Assembly: GCA_030146505.1 (NCBI GenBank)
Contig: JASLCO010000031.1
Location: forward strand, 1-17,880
From: Moraxellaceae bacterium
GTDB taxonomy: Bacteria > Pseudomonadota > Gammaproteobacteria > Pseudomonadales > Moraxellaceae
Reading direction: 5' to 3'
Length of the DNA stretch: 17,880 bases
The notes beneath the pieces are model-generated. The model searched no databases, was not told where the DNA came from, and was given only the letters and a program-made list of their open reading frames with translations. The position numbers were made by a program, and so were the translations under genes. Numbering within the stretch: the stretch's first letter is position 1; each line of letters opens with the position of its first letter. Shown here piece by piece: positions 7,604 to 15,044 of this stretch.

Positions 7604-8881
7604 ATGATTCTTTTCTGGTTCCTGGCTTTTTCCCTTGCCCTGGCCGTTGCCGGGCTGGTGGTGCTGCCCCTGTGGCGTCGTCCTGATGAAAGCGGGCAGA
7701 ACCTGCTTGAGCTCAACCGCCGTGTTTTCCGCGAACGTCTGGCCGAACTGGAAAAAGACGAGGCCGAAGGACGGCTGGATGCCGACACGCTGGCCGAACT
7801 GCGCGTGGAGCTGGAGCGCAATATGCTGATGCTGGACAGCACGCCGGCGGCAAATGGCGGCACTTCGCGCCGGCTTGCAGGCTGGCTGGTGCTGGTATTG
7901 CTGCCGCTGCTGTCCCTGCTTTTTTACTGGGGCGTGGTGGCGCCCCAGGGCTTGGCGAAATGGTGGCAGTTGCGCCATGACATGGAGCCGGCGGTGGATC
8001 GCGTGCTCATGGGCGAAGCGCCCAGCGAAGAGGAAAGCCGCGCCCACACGCTGCCGGATTTCATTCGCGTACTGCAATACCGTCTGCAGGGCGAGCCCGA
8101 CAATGCCGATGGCTGGTTCATGCTGGGCATGAGCTATGTGCAACTGGAGATGGGTGAGCCGGCCCTGACCGCTTTCGAGCATGCCTGGCGCCTGAATCCG
8201 GACGAGCCACGTTATCAATTGGCGTATGCGCAAACGCGGCTGTACAGCAATGAAGGGCAGCTGGACCCGCTCAGCCGGCAATTGCTGGCCTCGGTGCTGG
8301 AAAAGAATCCGCAGCACGAGGGCGCCATGGCCCTGCTCGGCTTCGCGGCCTATCGCTCCGGCGATTACGCACTTGCCGTCAGTACGCTGGAAAAGCTGCA
8401 GGCGCAGCGTGCATCACACGCTGGCACGGGCAATGAAGCCTCGTCCGTCGTACAGCAGATTGCACAGACGCTGGCAGCGGCCCGCGAAAAACTGAAGCCG
8501 GGCGCAGCTGCCTCACCTGCCGCAACGGCTGCTGTTCCCGGCATACGCGTACGCGTGCAGGTGGACCGCAAGCTGGCCGGCAAATTCACCCGCGACGATA
8601 CCGTCTATATATTCGCGCGTGCCCTGAACGGTCCGCCCATGCCGCTGGCCGTGGTCAGGCGTCCCGCCGGCGAGCTGCCGTTTTCCGTGGAACTGGATGA
8701 CAGCCAGAGTCCCATGCCCACGCTCAAGCTTTCCTCGGTGCCCGAGGTCGTGATTTCCGCCCGCATTTCCCGCCACGGCAGTCCCGAGGCGCAGCCCGGT
8801 GATCTGGAGGCAATAGCGGTTCCGGTGCGCCAGGGGGGTGATGCACACAGTGTGGAACTGCTCATCCAGAGCGTGCGCTGA
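7604..8881 (+). CDS. ccmI: Cytochrome c biogenesis protein CcmI (CycH)
   Basis: CcmI is an apocytochrome c chaperone that holds the C-terminal helix of the substrate and presents it to CcmFH. The 425-residue sequence starts with a transmembrane helix (about 2-22) and a charged cytoplasmic coiled segment rich in leucine-glutamate, where the family has a leucine-zipper-like region. A second transmembrane helix follows (about 91-111). The periplasmic part has TPR-like repeats from about 165 to 270 (GWFMLGMSYVQLEMGEPALTAF, AMALLGFAAYRSGDYALAVS). It ends in a beta-rich C-terminal domain (about 315-425, with VFIFAR-like VYIFARALNGPPMPLAVVRR) typical of CcmI. An Ala/Pro-rich linker separates the TPR and C-terminal parts. 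It starts six bases after the ccmH stop and is the last gene of the ccmFGHI block. I recognise no other ccm gene in the window. Confidence 0.92.
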   Translation: MILFWFLAFSLALAVAGLVVLPLWRRPDESGQNLLELNRRVFRERLAELEKDEAEGRLDADTLAELRVELERNMLMLDSTPAANGGTSRRLAGWLVLVLLPLLSLLFYWGVVAPQGLAKWWQLRHDMEPAVDRVLMGEAPSEEESRAHTLPDFIRVLQYRLQGEPDNADGWFMLGMSYVQLEMGEPALTAFEHAWRLNPDEPRYQLAYAQTRLYSNEGQLDPLSRQLLASVLEKNPQHEGAMALLGFAAYRSGDYALAVSTLEKLQAQRASHAGTGNEASSVVQQIAQTLAAAREKLKPGAAASPAATAAVPGIRVRVQVDRKLAGKFTRDDTVYIFARALNGPPMPLAVVRRPAGELPFSVELDDSQSPMPTLKLSSVPEVVISARISRHGSPEAQPGDLEAIAVPVRQGGDAHSVELLIQSVR

Positions 8882-9036
8882 GGGGGTTCCGGCGCCGGCA
8901 GTCGGCTTGTGAAGCGCCTGACCGGCGTGTATCTTTGCGGGCTTCCCGCGCCGGCAACCGAGCCCTCGCGCCCAAGAACCCGGGCCCTGTCGGCTGATAT
9001 TCCGTACTTGTTCTTGATGATTCTGGAGTGACACAC

Positions 9037-9690
9037 ATGCGCATCATCCTTTTGGGGGCGCCCGGCGCCGGCAAGGGCACACAGGCCCAGCTCATCATGC
9101 AGAAGTACGGCATTCCCCAGATTTCCACGGGCGACATGCTGCGTGCTGCCGTCAAGGCCGGTACCGAACTCGGCCTGGCCGCCAAGAAGATCATGGATGC
9201 CGGCGGCCTCGTGTCGGATGACATCATCATCGGCCTGGTGAAAGACCGCATCGCCCAGCCCGATTGCAAGAACGGTTTCCTCTTCGACGGCTTCCCGCGC
9301 ACCATCCCCCAGGCCGAAGCCATGATCCAGGCCGGCGTGAATATCGATCACGTCATTGAAATCCATGTGGACGATGCCGAGATCATCGAGCGCCTTTCCG
9401 GCCGCCGCACACATCCGGCCTCCGGTCGTGTCTACCACGTCAAATACAATCCGCCGAAAGCAGCCGGCAAGGATGATGTGACCGGTGAAGACCTGGTGCA
9501 GCGCGATGATGACAAGGAAGACACCATCAAGAAGCGCCTCGATGTTTACCACACCCAGACCAAGCAACTCGTGGGCTTCTACCAGAAGCTCGCGGCTGCC
9601 GGAAATGCCAACGCCCCCAAGTATGCCCGCATAGAAGGCGTGGGTCCGGTGGACGAGATTTCGGCCCGTCTGTTCTCCATCCTGGGCTGA
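9037..9690 (+). CDS. adk: Adenylate kinase
   Basis: Adk catalyses ATP + AMP = 2 ADP in the cytosol and sets the adenylate energy balance. The 217-residue protein has the P-loop GAPGAGKGT at 7-15, the AMP-binding STGDMLR segment (30-36), FDGFPRT at 83-89, and a long-form LID (about 122-159). Where Gram-positive enzymes have four zinc-binding cysteines, the LID carries His126, Ser129, Asp146 and Thr149, as in E. coli Adk. I chose ATG 9037 over the in-frame GTG at 9028. MRIILLGAPG is the family N-terminus, and the GGAG at 9025-9028 is a proper ribosome site only for the ATG. The 155-base gap after ccmI has small GC-rich hairpins but no gene. A terminator follows the stop. Confidence 0.97.
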   Translation: MRIILLGAPGAGKGTQAQLIMQKYGIPQISTGDMLRAAVKAGTELGLAAKKIMDAGGLVSDDIIIGLVKDRIAQPDCKNGFLFDGFPRTIPQAEAMIQAGVNIDHVIEIHVDDAEIIERLSGRRTHPASGRVYHVKYNPPKAAGKDDVTGEDLVQRDDDKEDTIKKRLDVYHTQTKQLVGFYQKLAAAGNANAPKYARIEGVGPVDEISARLFSILG

Positions 9691-9729
9691 TTCTTCCTTC
9701 TATATATAAGAAGCAAGAAGGTTTGCCGA

Positions 9730-9764
9730 AAAACGCCGTGCTCCTGCACGGCGTTTTGCTTTTT
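9730..9764 (+). terminator. Rho-independent terminator after adk
   Basis: A perfect 12-bp stem (9730-9741 with 9746-9757) encloses a TCCT loop and ends in TTTT, followed by GCTTTTT. It lies 39 bases after the adk stop and separates adk from hemH, which therefore needs its own promoter. Confidence 0.92.
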
Positions 9765-9864
9765 GCGGCAGACCCGCCGTTGCCACCCTGCTTTCATCCC
9801 TGCCGCTTCCCCAGCCGGTTTGAATTTGCTTGAATCCTGCCAGCTTTCCTGAAACGAGGTTGAC

Positions 9865-10872
9865 ATGTCGGTGCCATCCCGCCCGCGTCTGGGCATCCTG
9901 CTGGTGAATCTGGGAACGCCGGATGCGCCGACGCCGGCGGCCGTGCGGCGTTATTTGCGTGAATTCCTTTCGGACAGGCGCGTCATAGAAATGCCGCGCC
10001 CGCTCTGGTGGATCATCCTCAATCTTTTCGTGCTGCCCCTGCGCCCGCGCCGGGTTGCCCGCCTGTATGAAATGATCTGGGCCGATGGCGACTCGCCCAT
10101 GCGCCGGATATTGCGCGAGCAGGCAGCGCTCCTGCAGGAAAACCTGGCCGGCCGTTTTGCCGATGCCGACATTCGTGTCCTGCCCGCCATGAGTTACGGT
10201 CAGCCGGGCTTGTCGGCGGCACTGGACAAGCTGGCAGGTGAGGCGTGCGAAAAGCTGCTGCTGTTGCCGCTCTTTCCCCAGTACTCGGCCACATCGACTG
10301 CACCGGTCTACGACATCGCGGCGCGCTGGCTGGCCACGCAACGCAAGCAGCCGGCGTTGACCGTCATCAGGGATTACCACCGGCATCCTGACTACATTGC
10401 TGCACTGGCAGCATCTGTGCAGGCGTTTTGGCAAACGCACGGACGGGCAGAAAAACTGCTCATGTCTTTTCATGGCATTCCCCAACCCTATGCCGACAAG
10501 GGCGATCCTTATCCGCAGCAATGCCAGGAAACAGCACGCTTGCTGGCGGCGGCACTTGATCTGCCTGACGTGGCCTGGGCTTTCAGTTTCCAGTCGCGCT
10601 TTGGCGCCCAGGCCTGGGTGAAGCCCTATACCGATGTGCTTTTGCAGGAATGGGCGGTGGCTGGCGTGGCATCCGTGCAGGTTGTCTGTCCCGCTTTTTC
10701 CGCCGACTGCCTGGAAACGCTGGAGGAGATTGCCGGGCAGAACCGGGAAACTTTCCTACATGCCGGTGGCAAGGAGTACGCCTACATTCCGGCGCTCAAT
10801 GCCCGCCCCGACCATATTGCCATGATGGCAGGGCTGCTCGTCCCACACCTGCAGGCGCATATGGCGAACTGA
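9865..10872 (+). CDS. hemH: Ferrochelatase (protoheme ferro-lyase)
   Basis: HemH inserts ferrous iron into protoporphyrin IX, the last step of protoheme synthesis. The 335-residue protein begins with the family segment GILLVNLGTPDAPT. It has the catalytic His203 in LMSFHGIPQPYADKGDPY, and the C-terminal metal-site signature CPAFSADCLETLEEI with its conserved glutamates. The segment FSFQSRFGAQAWVKPYTD is also diagnostic. The ATG at 9865 has a GAGG site five bases upstream. The gene lies after adk, an order also found in enterobacteria, but an adk terminator separates the two. It is close to ccmFGHI, whose products consume heme. Compared with E. coli (320 residues) it is slightly longer, and no iron-sulfur cysteine cluster is seen. 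A hairpin terminator follows. Confidence 0.96.
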   Translation: MSVPSRPRLGILLVNLGTPDAPTPAAVRRYLREFLSDRRVIEMPRPLWWIILNLFVLPLRPRRVARLYEMIWADGDSPMRRILREQAALLQENLAGRFADADIRVLPAMSYGQPGLSAALDKLAGEACEKLLLLPLFPQYSATSTAPVYDIAARWLATQRKQPALTVIRDYHRHPDYIAALAASVQAFWQTHGRAEKLLMSFHGIPQPYADKGDPYPQQCQETARLLAAALDLPDVAWAFSFQSRFGAQAWVKPYTDVLLQEWAVAGVASVQVVCPAFSADCLETLEEIAGQNRETFLHAGGKEYAYIPALNARPDHIAMMAGLLVPHLQAHMAN

Positions 10873-10902
10873 ATTCCTGCTCCGGATGTTTCCACTGGTA
10901 AC

Positions 10903-10938
10903 ACGGCGCTGACCTGAAAAAGGCAGCGCCGTTTTCAT
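10903..10938 (+). terminator. Rho-independent terminator after hemH
   Basis: A perfect 9-bp stem, ACGGCGCTG at 10903-10911 with its complement at 10924-10932, encloses a 12-base loop and is followed by TTTTCATTT. It starts 31 bases after the hemH stop. The long loop makes it somewhat weaker than the other terminators of the window. Confidence 0.8.
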
Positions 10939-11425
10939 TTCCGTTACGTCCACATGTGTTTGTTTTCTTTTCCGGCATGGATGGAATGGACAATTAAGGA
11001 CATTTTCAGGCGCTGCATCCTGATCCTGACACTCCTGAAAAAGGCTGGCCCATGCCGTGCAGAAAAGTTCCGGAAGGGCTGGTCGGGATTATCGGCAAAC
11101 ATTCCGGGTGTCATGAACCCTTTTTCCGGTGAGCGCTTTCATACCCGAAAAAGACTTTAAGAAAATGCCGGAAGCGGGGAGAAAAAGAAGTTTGAAAGGA
11201 CAAAATCACTTTGCTTGTGGTGATGACACAAAGGGAATAATCGGAAGAAAGCCAGACAGATAATCCGGCGAAAATGGTTTTGCGGGGTAAAAAATCAGGT
11301 TTTATTGAATTTTTTTCAAAAAAAATGGCAAAAAACGGGGTTAAGTGCTTGTTATTTGTACCCGCTGCTTTTTTTTTGTGCTAATTTTCTCACCCGTAGT
11401 ACACGTAATTCGCATCTCAAAACTC
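10939..11425. other. AT-rich non-coding stretch with A/T tracts upstream of the histone-like gene
   Basis: I find no convincing gene here. The longest open frame (10954-11160) has no ribosome site and a protein of no recognisable family. The stretch holds an imperfect stem-loop at 11120-11153 (10-base arms, one mismatch, 14-base loop). It also holds an inverted repeat TTGTG-N7-CACAA at 11215-11231, and a run of A and T tracts at 11289-11294, 11300-11303, 11310-11316, 11318-11325, 11330-11335 and 11369-11377. The tract centres fall mostly 8.5-11 bases apart up to 11335, which favours intrinsic bending. The composition differs strongly from the GC-rich genes on both sides. Confidence 0.6.
11379..11387 (+). 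promoter_or_regulatory. Probable extended -10 promoter element of the histone-like gene
   Basis: TGC followed by TAATTT forms an extended -10 about 55 bases upstream of the start codon, directly after a nine-T tract. The best -35-like hexamer, TTGTAC at 11356-11361, is 20 bases away, which is too far for a canonical pair. The upstream A/T tracts could act as UP-element-like DNA. Assigned by eye. Confidence 0.4.
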
Positions 11426-11435
11426 AGGAGGAGAT
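11426..11435 (+). promoter_or_regulatory. Strong Shine-Dalgarno site of the histone-like gene
   Basis: AGGAGGAGAT is the strongest ribosome site of the window. Its GGAG ends eight bases before the ATG at 11442, which fixes the start and suggests high translation. Confidence 0.8.
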
Positions 11436-11441
11436 CCTTCA

Positions 11442-12233
11442 ATGGCTCGATCCACGAAGAAAGCTGTTGCGAAAAAGCCGGGCCGCAAGCCTGCTGCTCG
11501 CCGTGCCGCTCCCGTAACCAACGCTGCAACTGCCAAGGCTGCTGATACTGCTGCCAAGGCTGCTGCCGCTCTGACTGCTGCTACCGCTGCTGCCAAAGCT
11601 GCCACGACTCCCGCCAAGAAGGCCGCTGCTGCCGCCAAGGTGAAGTCTGCTCGCTCTGCTGCTCGCGTTGCCAAGGCTGCTCTGGCCAAGGCCAAAGTGA
11701 ACGCTGCTGTCGAGAAGGCCAAGGCTGCTGCCGATGCTCGCGTCGCCAAGCTGGCTTCTTCCCTCGAGAAGAAGCGTGCTGCCGCTGTTGTGCGCGCCAC
11801 CAAGGCTGCTGAAAAGCGCATTGCCAAGGCTGATGCTGCCAAGGTGAAGGCTGCTGCCAAGAAAGCGGCTGCCAAGGTGAAGCTGGCTGCCAAGAAAGCG
11901 GCTGCCAAGCTGCGTGCAATCGCCAAGCGCGAAGCTGCACGTGCCAAGGTTGCCGAGCGCGCCGCTGCCCGCAAGGCTGCTGCTGCCGCCAAGCGCCTGG
12001 CCCGGAAGAACGCTGCTGCTGCCAAGAAGGCTGCTGCTGCCGCCAAGCGCGCAGCTGCTCCCAAGAGGGTAGTGCGTCGCGGTCGTCCGGCTGCTGCTAA
12101 GAAGCCGGCTGCCCGCAAGCCCGCTGCCAAGAAGCCTGTCGCCAAGAAAGCTGTCGCCAAGAAGCCTGCCGCCAAGAAGGCAGTGCGTCGCGGTCGTCCG
12201 CCCAAGGCTGCTCCGGCTCCTGCCGCTGCCTGA
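11442..12233 (+). CDS. Histone H1-like, Ala/Lys-rich DNA-binding protein with AT-hook motifs (AlgP-like)
   Basis: The 263-residue product is almost entirely Ala, Lys and Arg, with very few acidic and almost no aromatic residues. It resembles the C-terminal tails of eukaryotic histone H1 and the bacterial AlgP/HctB-type proteins that bind and compact DNA. An N-terminal basic patch (KKPGRKPAARRAAP, about 11-24) precedes an Ala-rich helical middle (about 30-200). The C-terminal tail has K-K-P-A-A type repeats and two copies of RRGRP, at 212-216 and 249-253. RGRP is the core of the AT-hook, which inserts into the minor groove of AT-rich DNA. The two copies are encoded by an identical 19-base sequence (12071-12089 and 12182-12200). 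Ala codons are largely GCT/GCC, unlike neighbouring genes. A strong ribosome site and a UUCG terminator frame it as a single-gene unit. The role as nucleoid protein or regulator is inferred. Confidence 0.85.
   Translation: MARSTKKAVAKKPGRKPAARRAAPVTNAATAKAADTAAKAAAALTAATAAAKAATTPAKKAAAAAKVKSARSAARVAKAALAKAKVNAAVEKAKAAADARVAKLASSLEKKRAAAVVRATKAAEKRIAKADAAKVKAAAKKAAAKVKLAAKKAAAKLRAIAKREAARAKVAERAAARKAAAAAKRLARKNAAAAKKAAAAAKRAAAPKRVVRRGRPAAAKKPAARKPAAKKPVAKKAVAKKPAAKKAVRRGRPPKAAPAPAAA
12071..12200 (+). repeat. Internal repeat encoding the two AT-hook cores
   Basis: An identical 19-base stretch, AGTGCGTCGCGGTCGTCCG, occurs at 12071-12089 and 12182-12200. It encodes V-R-R-G-R-P in both copies. 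Between them lie shorter AAGAAGCC/GCCAAGAAG-type repeats encoding the KKPAA tail. Such repeats make the gene liable to length change by slippage or recombination. Confidence 0.8.
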
Positions 12234-12238
12234 AAATG

Positions 12239-12268
12239 AAAAACCCCGCTTCGGCGGGGTTTTTTTTC
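12239..12268 (+). terminator. Rho-independent terminator after the histone-like gene
   Basis: An 11-bp stem (12239-12249 with 12254-12264) is closed by a TTCG tetraloop and followed by a run of T. It starts six bases after the stop codon. The UUCG loop makes it very stable. Confidence 0.95.
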
Positions 12269-12333
12269 GGGCCGAGAATCGCGAAAGCGTTTTGTCGGCA
12301 TGACTGCAAACCGTCACGGGCGGATTTTCAGAT

Positions 12334-12359
12334 GAAAAAGGCAGGCAGATAATCCTGCC
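12334..12359 (-). terminator. Rho-independent terminator after mobA
   Basis: Read on the minus strand, GGCAGG (12359-12354) and CCTGCC (12345-12340) enclose an 8-base loop and are followed by five T. It lies about eight bases beyond the mobA stop and faces the histone gene terminator, so the two convergent genes have separate terminators. Confidence 0.75.
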
Positions 12360-12367
12360 ATCTTGAT

Positions 12368-12997
12368 CTACTCTGCTTTTTCTCCAAAAGCGGAGCCGTC
12401 TTTTTCGCTCTCCTGTTTTCTGGCCGCATCCAGCTCTGAGGGTGTATTCAGATTGGCAAAAGCCTCCCCATTCTCAAAGCGGGCAATGGCGGCATTTTCT
12501 TCGGCACACCATTTTTCCACCTTGTAATGGCCCTGGCTCAGAGTGGCCTGCAGGGAAGGGAGTAGCGTACGCCGCAACAACATGAAAAGTGGCTGCAGGC
12601 GCTGGCCATCGTGGGCAATCACGAGCCGGTTTTCCGGCAACATCATGGCAGCCAGACGCGGGTAAAGATCGCCAGGCAGCCACGGTGTATCACAGGGAGT
12701 GACCAGTACCAGATCATGCCTGCAATGCGGCAGGGCGGCGGCAATGCCGGCCAGTGGCCCGGGGTGATCCGGTGTTTCATCATTGATCAGCAGGTGGCCG
12801 AAAGCGGCGAGTTCTTTCTGGTGGCGGTTGCAGTTGATGACGATGTCATCAACCTGTGGACGCAGCCTGGCCAGCACGTGGGCAATCAGCGGGTGGCCGG
12901 CCAGTAATGCCAGCGCCTTGTCGCGACCGCCCATGCGACTGGAGCGACCGCCAGCCAGCACAATGGCGGAGCAGGGCGGTAGCGGGGAAGGGGGCAT
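12368..12997 (-). CDS. mobA: Molybdenum cofactor guanylyltransferase MobA
   Basis: MobA transfers GMP from GTP to molybdopterin-Mo, giving the guanine dinucleotide form of the cofactor used by DMSO-reductase-family enzymes. The nucleotidyltransferase signature AIVLAGGRSSRMGGRDKAL lies at the N-terminus. It is followed by the NCNRHQ segment, the GTP-site region PDHPGPLAGIAAAL, and the metal-binding VTPCDTPWLP. The C-terminal part has NLNTPSELDAAR, which matches the NVNTPEEL of E. coli MobA. The start is uncertain. The frame is open to a GTG at 13078, with ATGs at 13072, 13027 and 12997, and none has a clear ribosome site. I chose 12997 (209 residues) because it places VLAGG near residue 13, close to its position in E. 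coli MobA (194 residues), and avoids overlap with yoaA. No other molybdenum gene is nearby. Confidence 0.88.
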   Translation of the reverse strand: MPPSPLPPCSAIVLAGGRSSRMGGRDKALALLAGHPLIAHVLARLRPQVDDIVINCNRHQKELAAFGHLLINDETPDHPGPLAGIAAALPHCRHDLVLVTPCDTPWLPGDLYPRLAAMMLPENRLVIAHDGQRLQPLFMLLRRTLLPSLQATLSQGHYKVEKWCAEENAAIARFENGEAFANLNTPSELDAARKQESEKDGSAFGEKAE

Positions 12998-13031
12998 TGA
13001 GTGATGCTGCGTTCGAGAGTGCTGCATTGGG

Positions 13032-13037
13032 GTAGAA
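13032..13037 (+). promoter_or_regulatory. Possible -10 element for the yoaA cluster
   Basis: TAGAAT matches five of six bases of the sigma-70 -10 consensus and lies 33 bases upstream of the yoaA start, inside the gap between divergent mobA and yoaA. No convincing -35 hexamer is seen at the proper distance, so the call is tentative. Confidence 0.35.
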
Positions 13038-13070
13038 TCGCGCTTTGTTTCCGGATGGCCCCGCCCCGAC

Positions 13071-15044
13071 ATGACCACATCCTTTCAAAGCCAGGAGATT
13101 CTCGGGGCAAGCGGCCGGCTGGCGCAGCATATCCCGGGTTTCCGTCCGCGCGAAGCGCAGCTCGCCATGAGCGATGCGGTGGCTGGCGCGCTTGCCGATC
13201 ACCGCATCCTCATGGTGGAGGCGGGCACGGGCACCGGAAAGACCTATGCCTATCTGGCGCCAGCCCTGATGTCCGGTGAAAAGGTGATTGTGTCCACCGG
13301 CACGCGCAATCTGCAGGACCAGCTTTTCCATCGCGACCTGCCTACCGTGCTGGCCGCCCTTGGTGTTTCTGTACGCACCGCCCTGCTCAAGGGCCGCTCC
13401 AATTATCTTTGCCCCTATCGCCTGCAAATCCATCTGGATGACGGTCGCTTCCCCAGCAAGCAGACCGTGCATGAGTTGCAGCGCGTTTCCGAATGGGCGC
13501 ACCAGACCGTCAGCGGTGATATTGCCGAGCTGGCTGATTTGCCGGAAGACGCCAGCGTCTGGCCACTGGTGACCAGCACGGCGGACAACTGCCTGGGCCA
13601 GGACTGTCCTCTGCTGGAAGAGTGCCCGCTGATGAAGGCGAGGCAGAAAGCCAGTGAGGCGGATCTGGTGGTGGTGAACCACCATCTTTTCTTTGCCGAC
13701 ATCGCCATCAGGGAAGAAGGCTTTGGCGAGCTGCTGCCGGATGCCTCGGCCGTGATCTTTGACGAGGCCCACCAGCTGCCGGAAGTGGCCTCCATGTTCT
13801 TTGGCGAGAATATTTCCTCGCGCCAGCTGCTTGATCTGGCACAGGATGCCGTGAGTGAAATGCTGCAGGCCGCCGGGGAAATGCGCTCGATCCTTGATGC
13901 TTCCACACAGCTGGAAAACCGCGTGGCGGATTTGCGCATCGTCTTTGGTGATGAAATCCGCAAGGGCATCTGGTCCGAGGTGTCCGGGCTGGAAAAAATG
14001 CCGGCAGCCATTGAAGCCGTGAACATGGCGTTGGGCCATCTTTCCGACTGCCTGAAAGCCGCCAGTGTGCGCAGCAAGGGGCTGGAAAACTGTCATCGCC
14101 GCTCCGAAGAACTGCTGGCGCAGTTTGCCAGGCTCACCGGTGACACGCCGGAAAGCCAGGTACACTGGTTCGAGACTTTCAAGAAAGGTTTTGCCATACA
14201 GTGGACACCACTGGATGTGGCCAAGCCTTTCCGCGACATGGTGACGGGGCGCAAATCCGCCTGGGTTTTCACCTCGGCCACGCTGGCCGTGCACGATGAT
14301 TTCCGTCATTTCTCCAATCAGCTGGGCCTCAATGATCTGGAAGAAATGCAGCTGCCCAGTCCCTTCGCCTATGAAAAGCAGGCGCTGTTTTATGTGCCGC
14401 GTGGTCTTCCCGATACTTCGGATCGCAGCTACACGCAGGCAGTGCTGGAGGCCTCTTTACCGGTACTGCAGGCCAGTCGTGGCCGAGCTTTTGTGCTTTT
14501 TACCAGCCACCGTGCGCTGAAAGAAGCGGCGGACTGGTTGCGCGGGCGTATCGAATATCCCCTGCTAGTGCAGGGCAGCATGGCCAAGGCCGAATTGCTG
14601 CGGCGTTTTCGCGAGCATGGCAATGCCATCCTTTTGGGCACGGGCAGTTTCTGGGAGGGCGTGGACGTGCGCGGCGAAGCGCTGTCCTGCGTCATCATCG
14701 ACAAGCTGCCTTTTGCCTCTCCGGGTGAGCCGGTAGTGGCGGCGCGTATTGATGCTTACAAGGCACGCGGTCGCAATCCCTTCATCAGCTATCAATTGCC
14801 GGGTGCCATCATTGCCATGAAGCAGGGCGCGGGCCGCCTGATTCGTGATGAAAACGATACCGGTGTGCTCATGGTTTGCGATCCGCGTCTGGTAGGCCGT
14901 CCTTATGGCCAGCTTTTCCTGCAAAGCCTGCCGCCCATGCGCCGCACCCGTTCCCTGACCGAAGTGCGCGAATTCTTTACCCTGCTGGACGCCATGGCGG
15001 CGGCCGATGCTGATGTGATGAGCCATGAAACTGTTAGCGCTTGA
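13071..15044 (+). CDS. yoaA: YoaA-type iron-sulfur ATP-dependent DNA helicase (DinG/XPD family)
   Basis: This is a superfamily 2, XPD-like 5'-3' DNA helicase. The E. coli homologue works with the polymerase III chi subunit (HolC) at damaged replication forks. The 657-residue protein has a Q-motif-like FRPREAQ (24-30) and Walker A AGTGTGKT at 51-58. Four likely cluster cysteines are at 114, 174, 179 and 185, and the DEAH box is at 231-234 (VIFDEAHQLPEVAS). The C-terminal helicase motifs follow: FTSATLAVHDDF, GSFWEGVDVRGE and GAGRLIRDENDTGVL. Length and local sequence fit YoaA (about 636) better than E. coli DinG (about 716), and YoaA is likewise next to TsaB in E. coli. No clear ribosome site precedes the ATG at 13071. 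The gene opens a tightly packed five-gene cluster and overlaps tsaB by 20 bases. Confidence 0.93.
   Translation: MTTSFQSQEILGASGRLAQHIPGFRPREAQLAMSDAVAGALADHRILMVEAGTGTGKTYAYLAPALMSGEKVIVSTGTRNLQDQLFHRDLPTVLAALGVSVRTALLKGRSNYLCPYRLQIHLDDGRFPSKQTVHELQRVSEWAHQTVSGDIAELADLPEDASVWPLVTSTADNCLGQDCPLLEECPLMKARQKASEADLVVVNHHLFFADIAIREEGFGELLPDASAVIFDEAHQLPEVASMFFGENISSRQLLDLAQDAVSEMLQAAGEMRSILDASTQLENRVADLRIVFGDEIRKGIWSEVSGLEKMPAAIEAVNMALGHLSDCLKAASVRSKGLENCHRRSEELLAQFARLTGDTPESQVHWFETFKKGFAIQWTPLDVAKPFRDMVTGRKSAWVFTSATLAVHDDFRHFSNQLGLNDLEEMQLPSPFAYEKQALFYVPRGLPDTSDRSYTQAVLEASLPVLQASRGRAFVLFTSHRALKEAADWLRGRIEYPLLVQGSMAKAELLRRFREHGNAILLGTGSFWEGVDVRGEALSCVIIDKLPFASPGEPVVAARIDAYKARGRNPFISYQLPGAIIAMKQGAGRLIRDENDTGVLMVCDPRLVGRPYGQLFLQSLPPMRRTRSLTEVREFFTLLDAMAAADADVMSHETVSA

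Noticed and set aside
10954..11160. A 68-residue open frame in the hemH to histone gap
   Set aside because: No ribosome site, no recognisable family, and it contains one arm of, and ends just past, a stem-loop. It is probably chance in AT-rich DNA.
11417..12317. Two long minus-strand open frames (about 290 residues each) opposite the histone-like gene
   Set aside because: They are a side effect of the GCT/GCC/AAG-rich repeats, which leave several frames free of stops. Their products are low-complexity Ala/Leu or Gly/Ser strings with no family likeness, and the plus-strand frame has the strong ribosome site and terminator.
12849..14309. A 486-residue minus-strand open frame opposite yoaA
   Set aside because: Overlaps the conserved helicase and the mobA start, with a composition typical of antisense frames.
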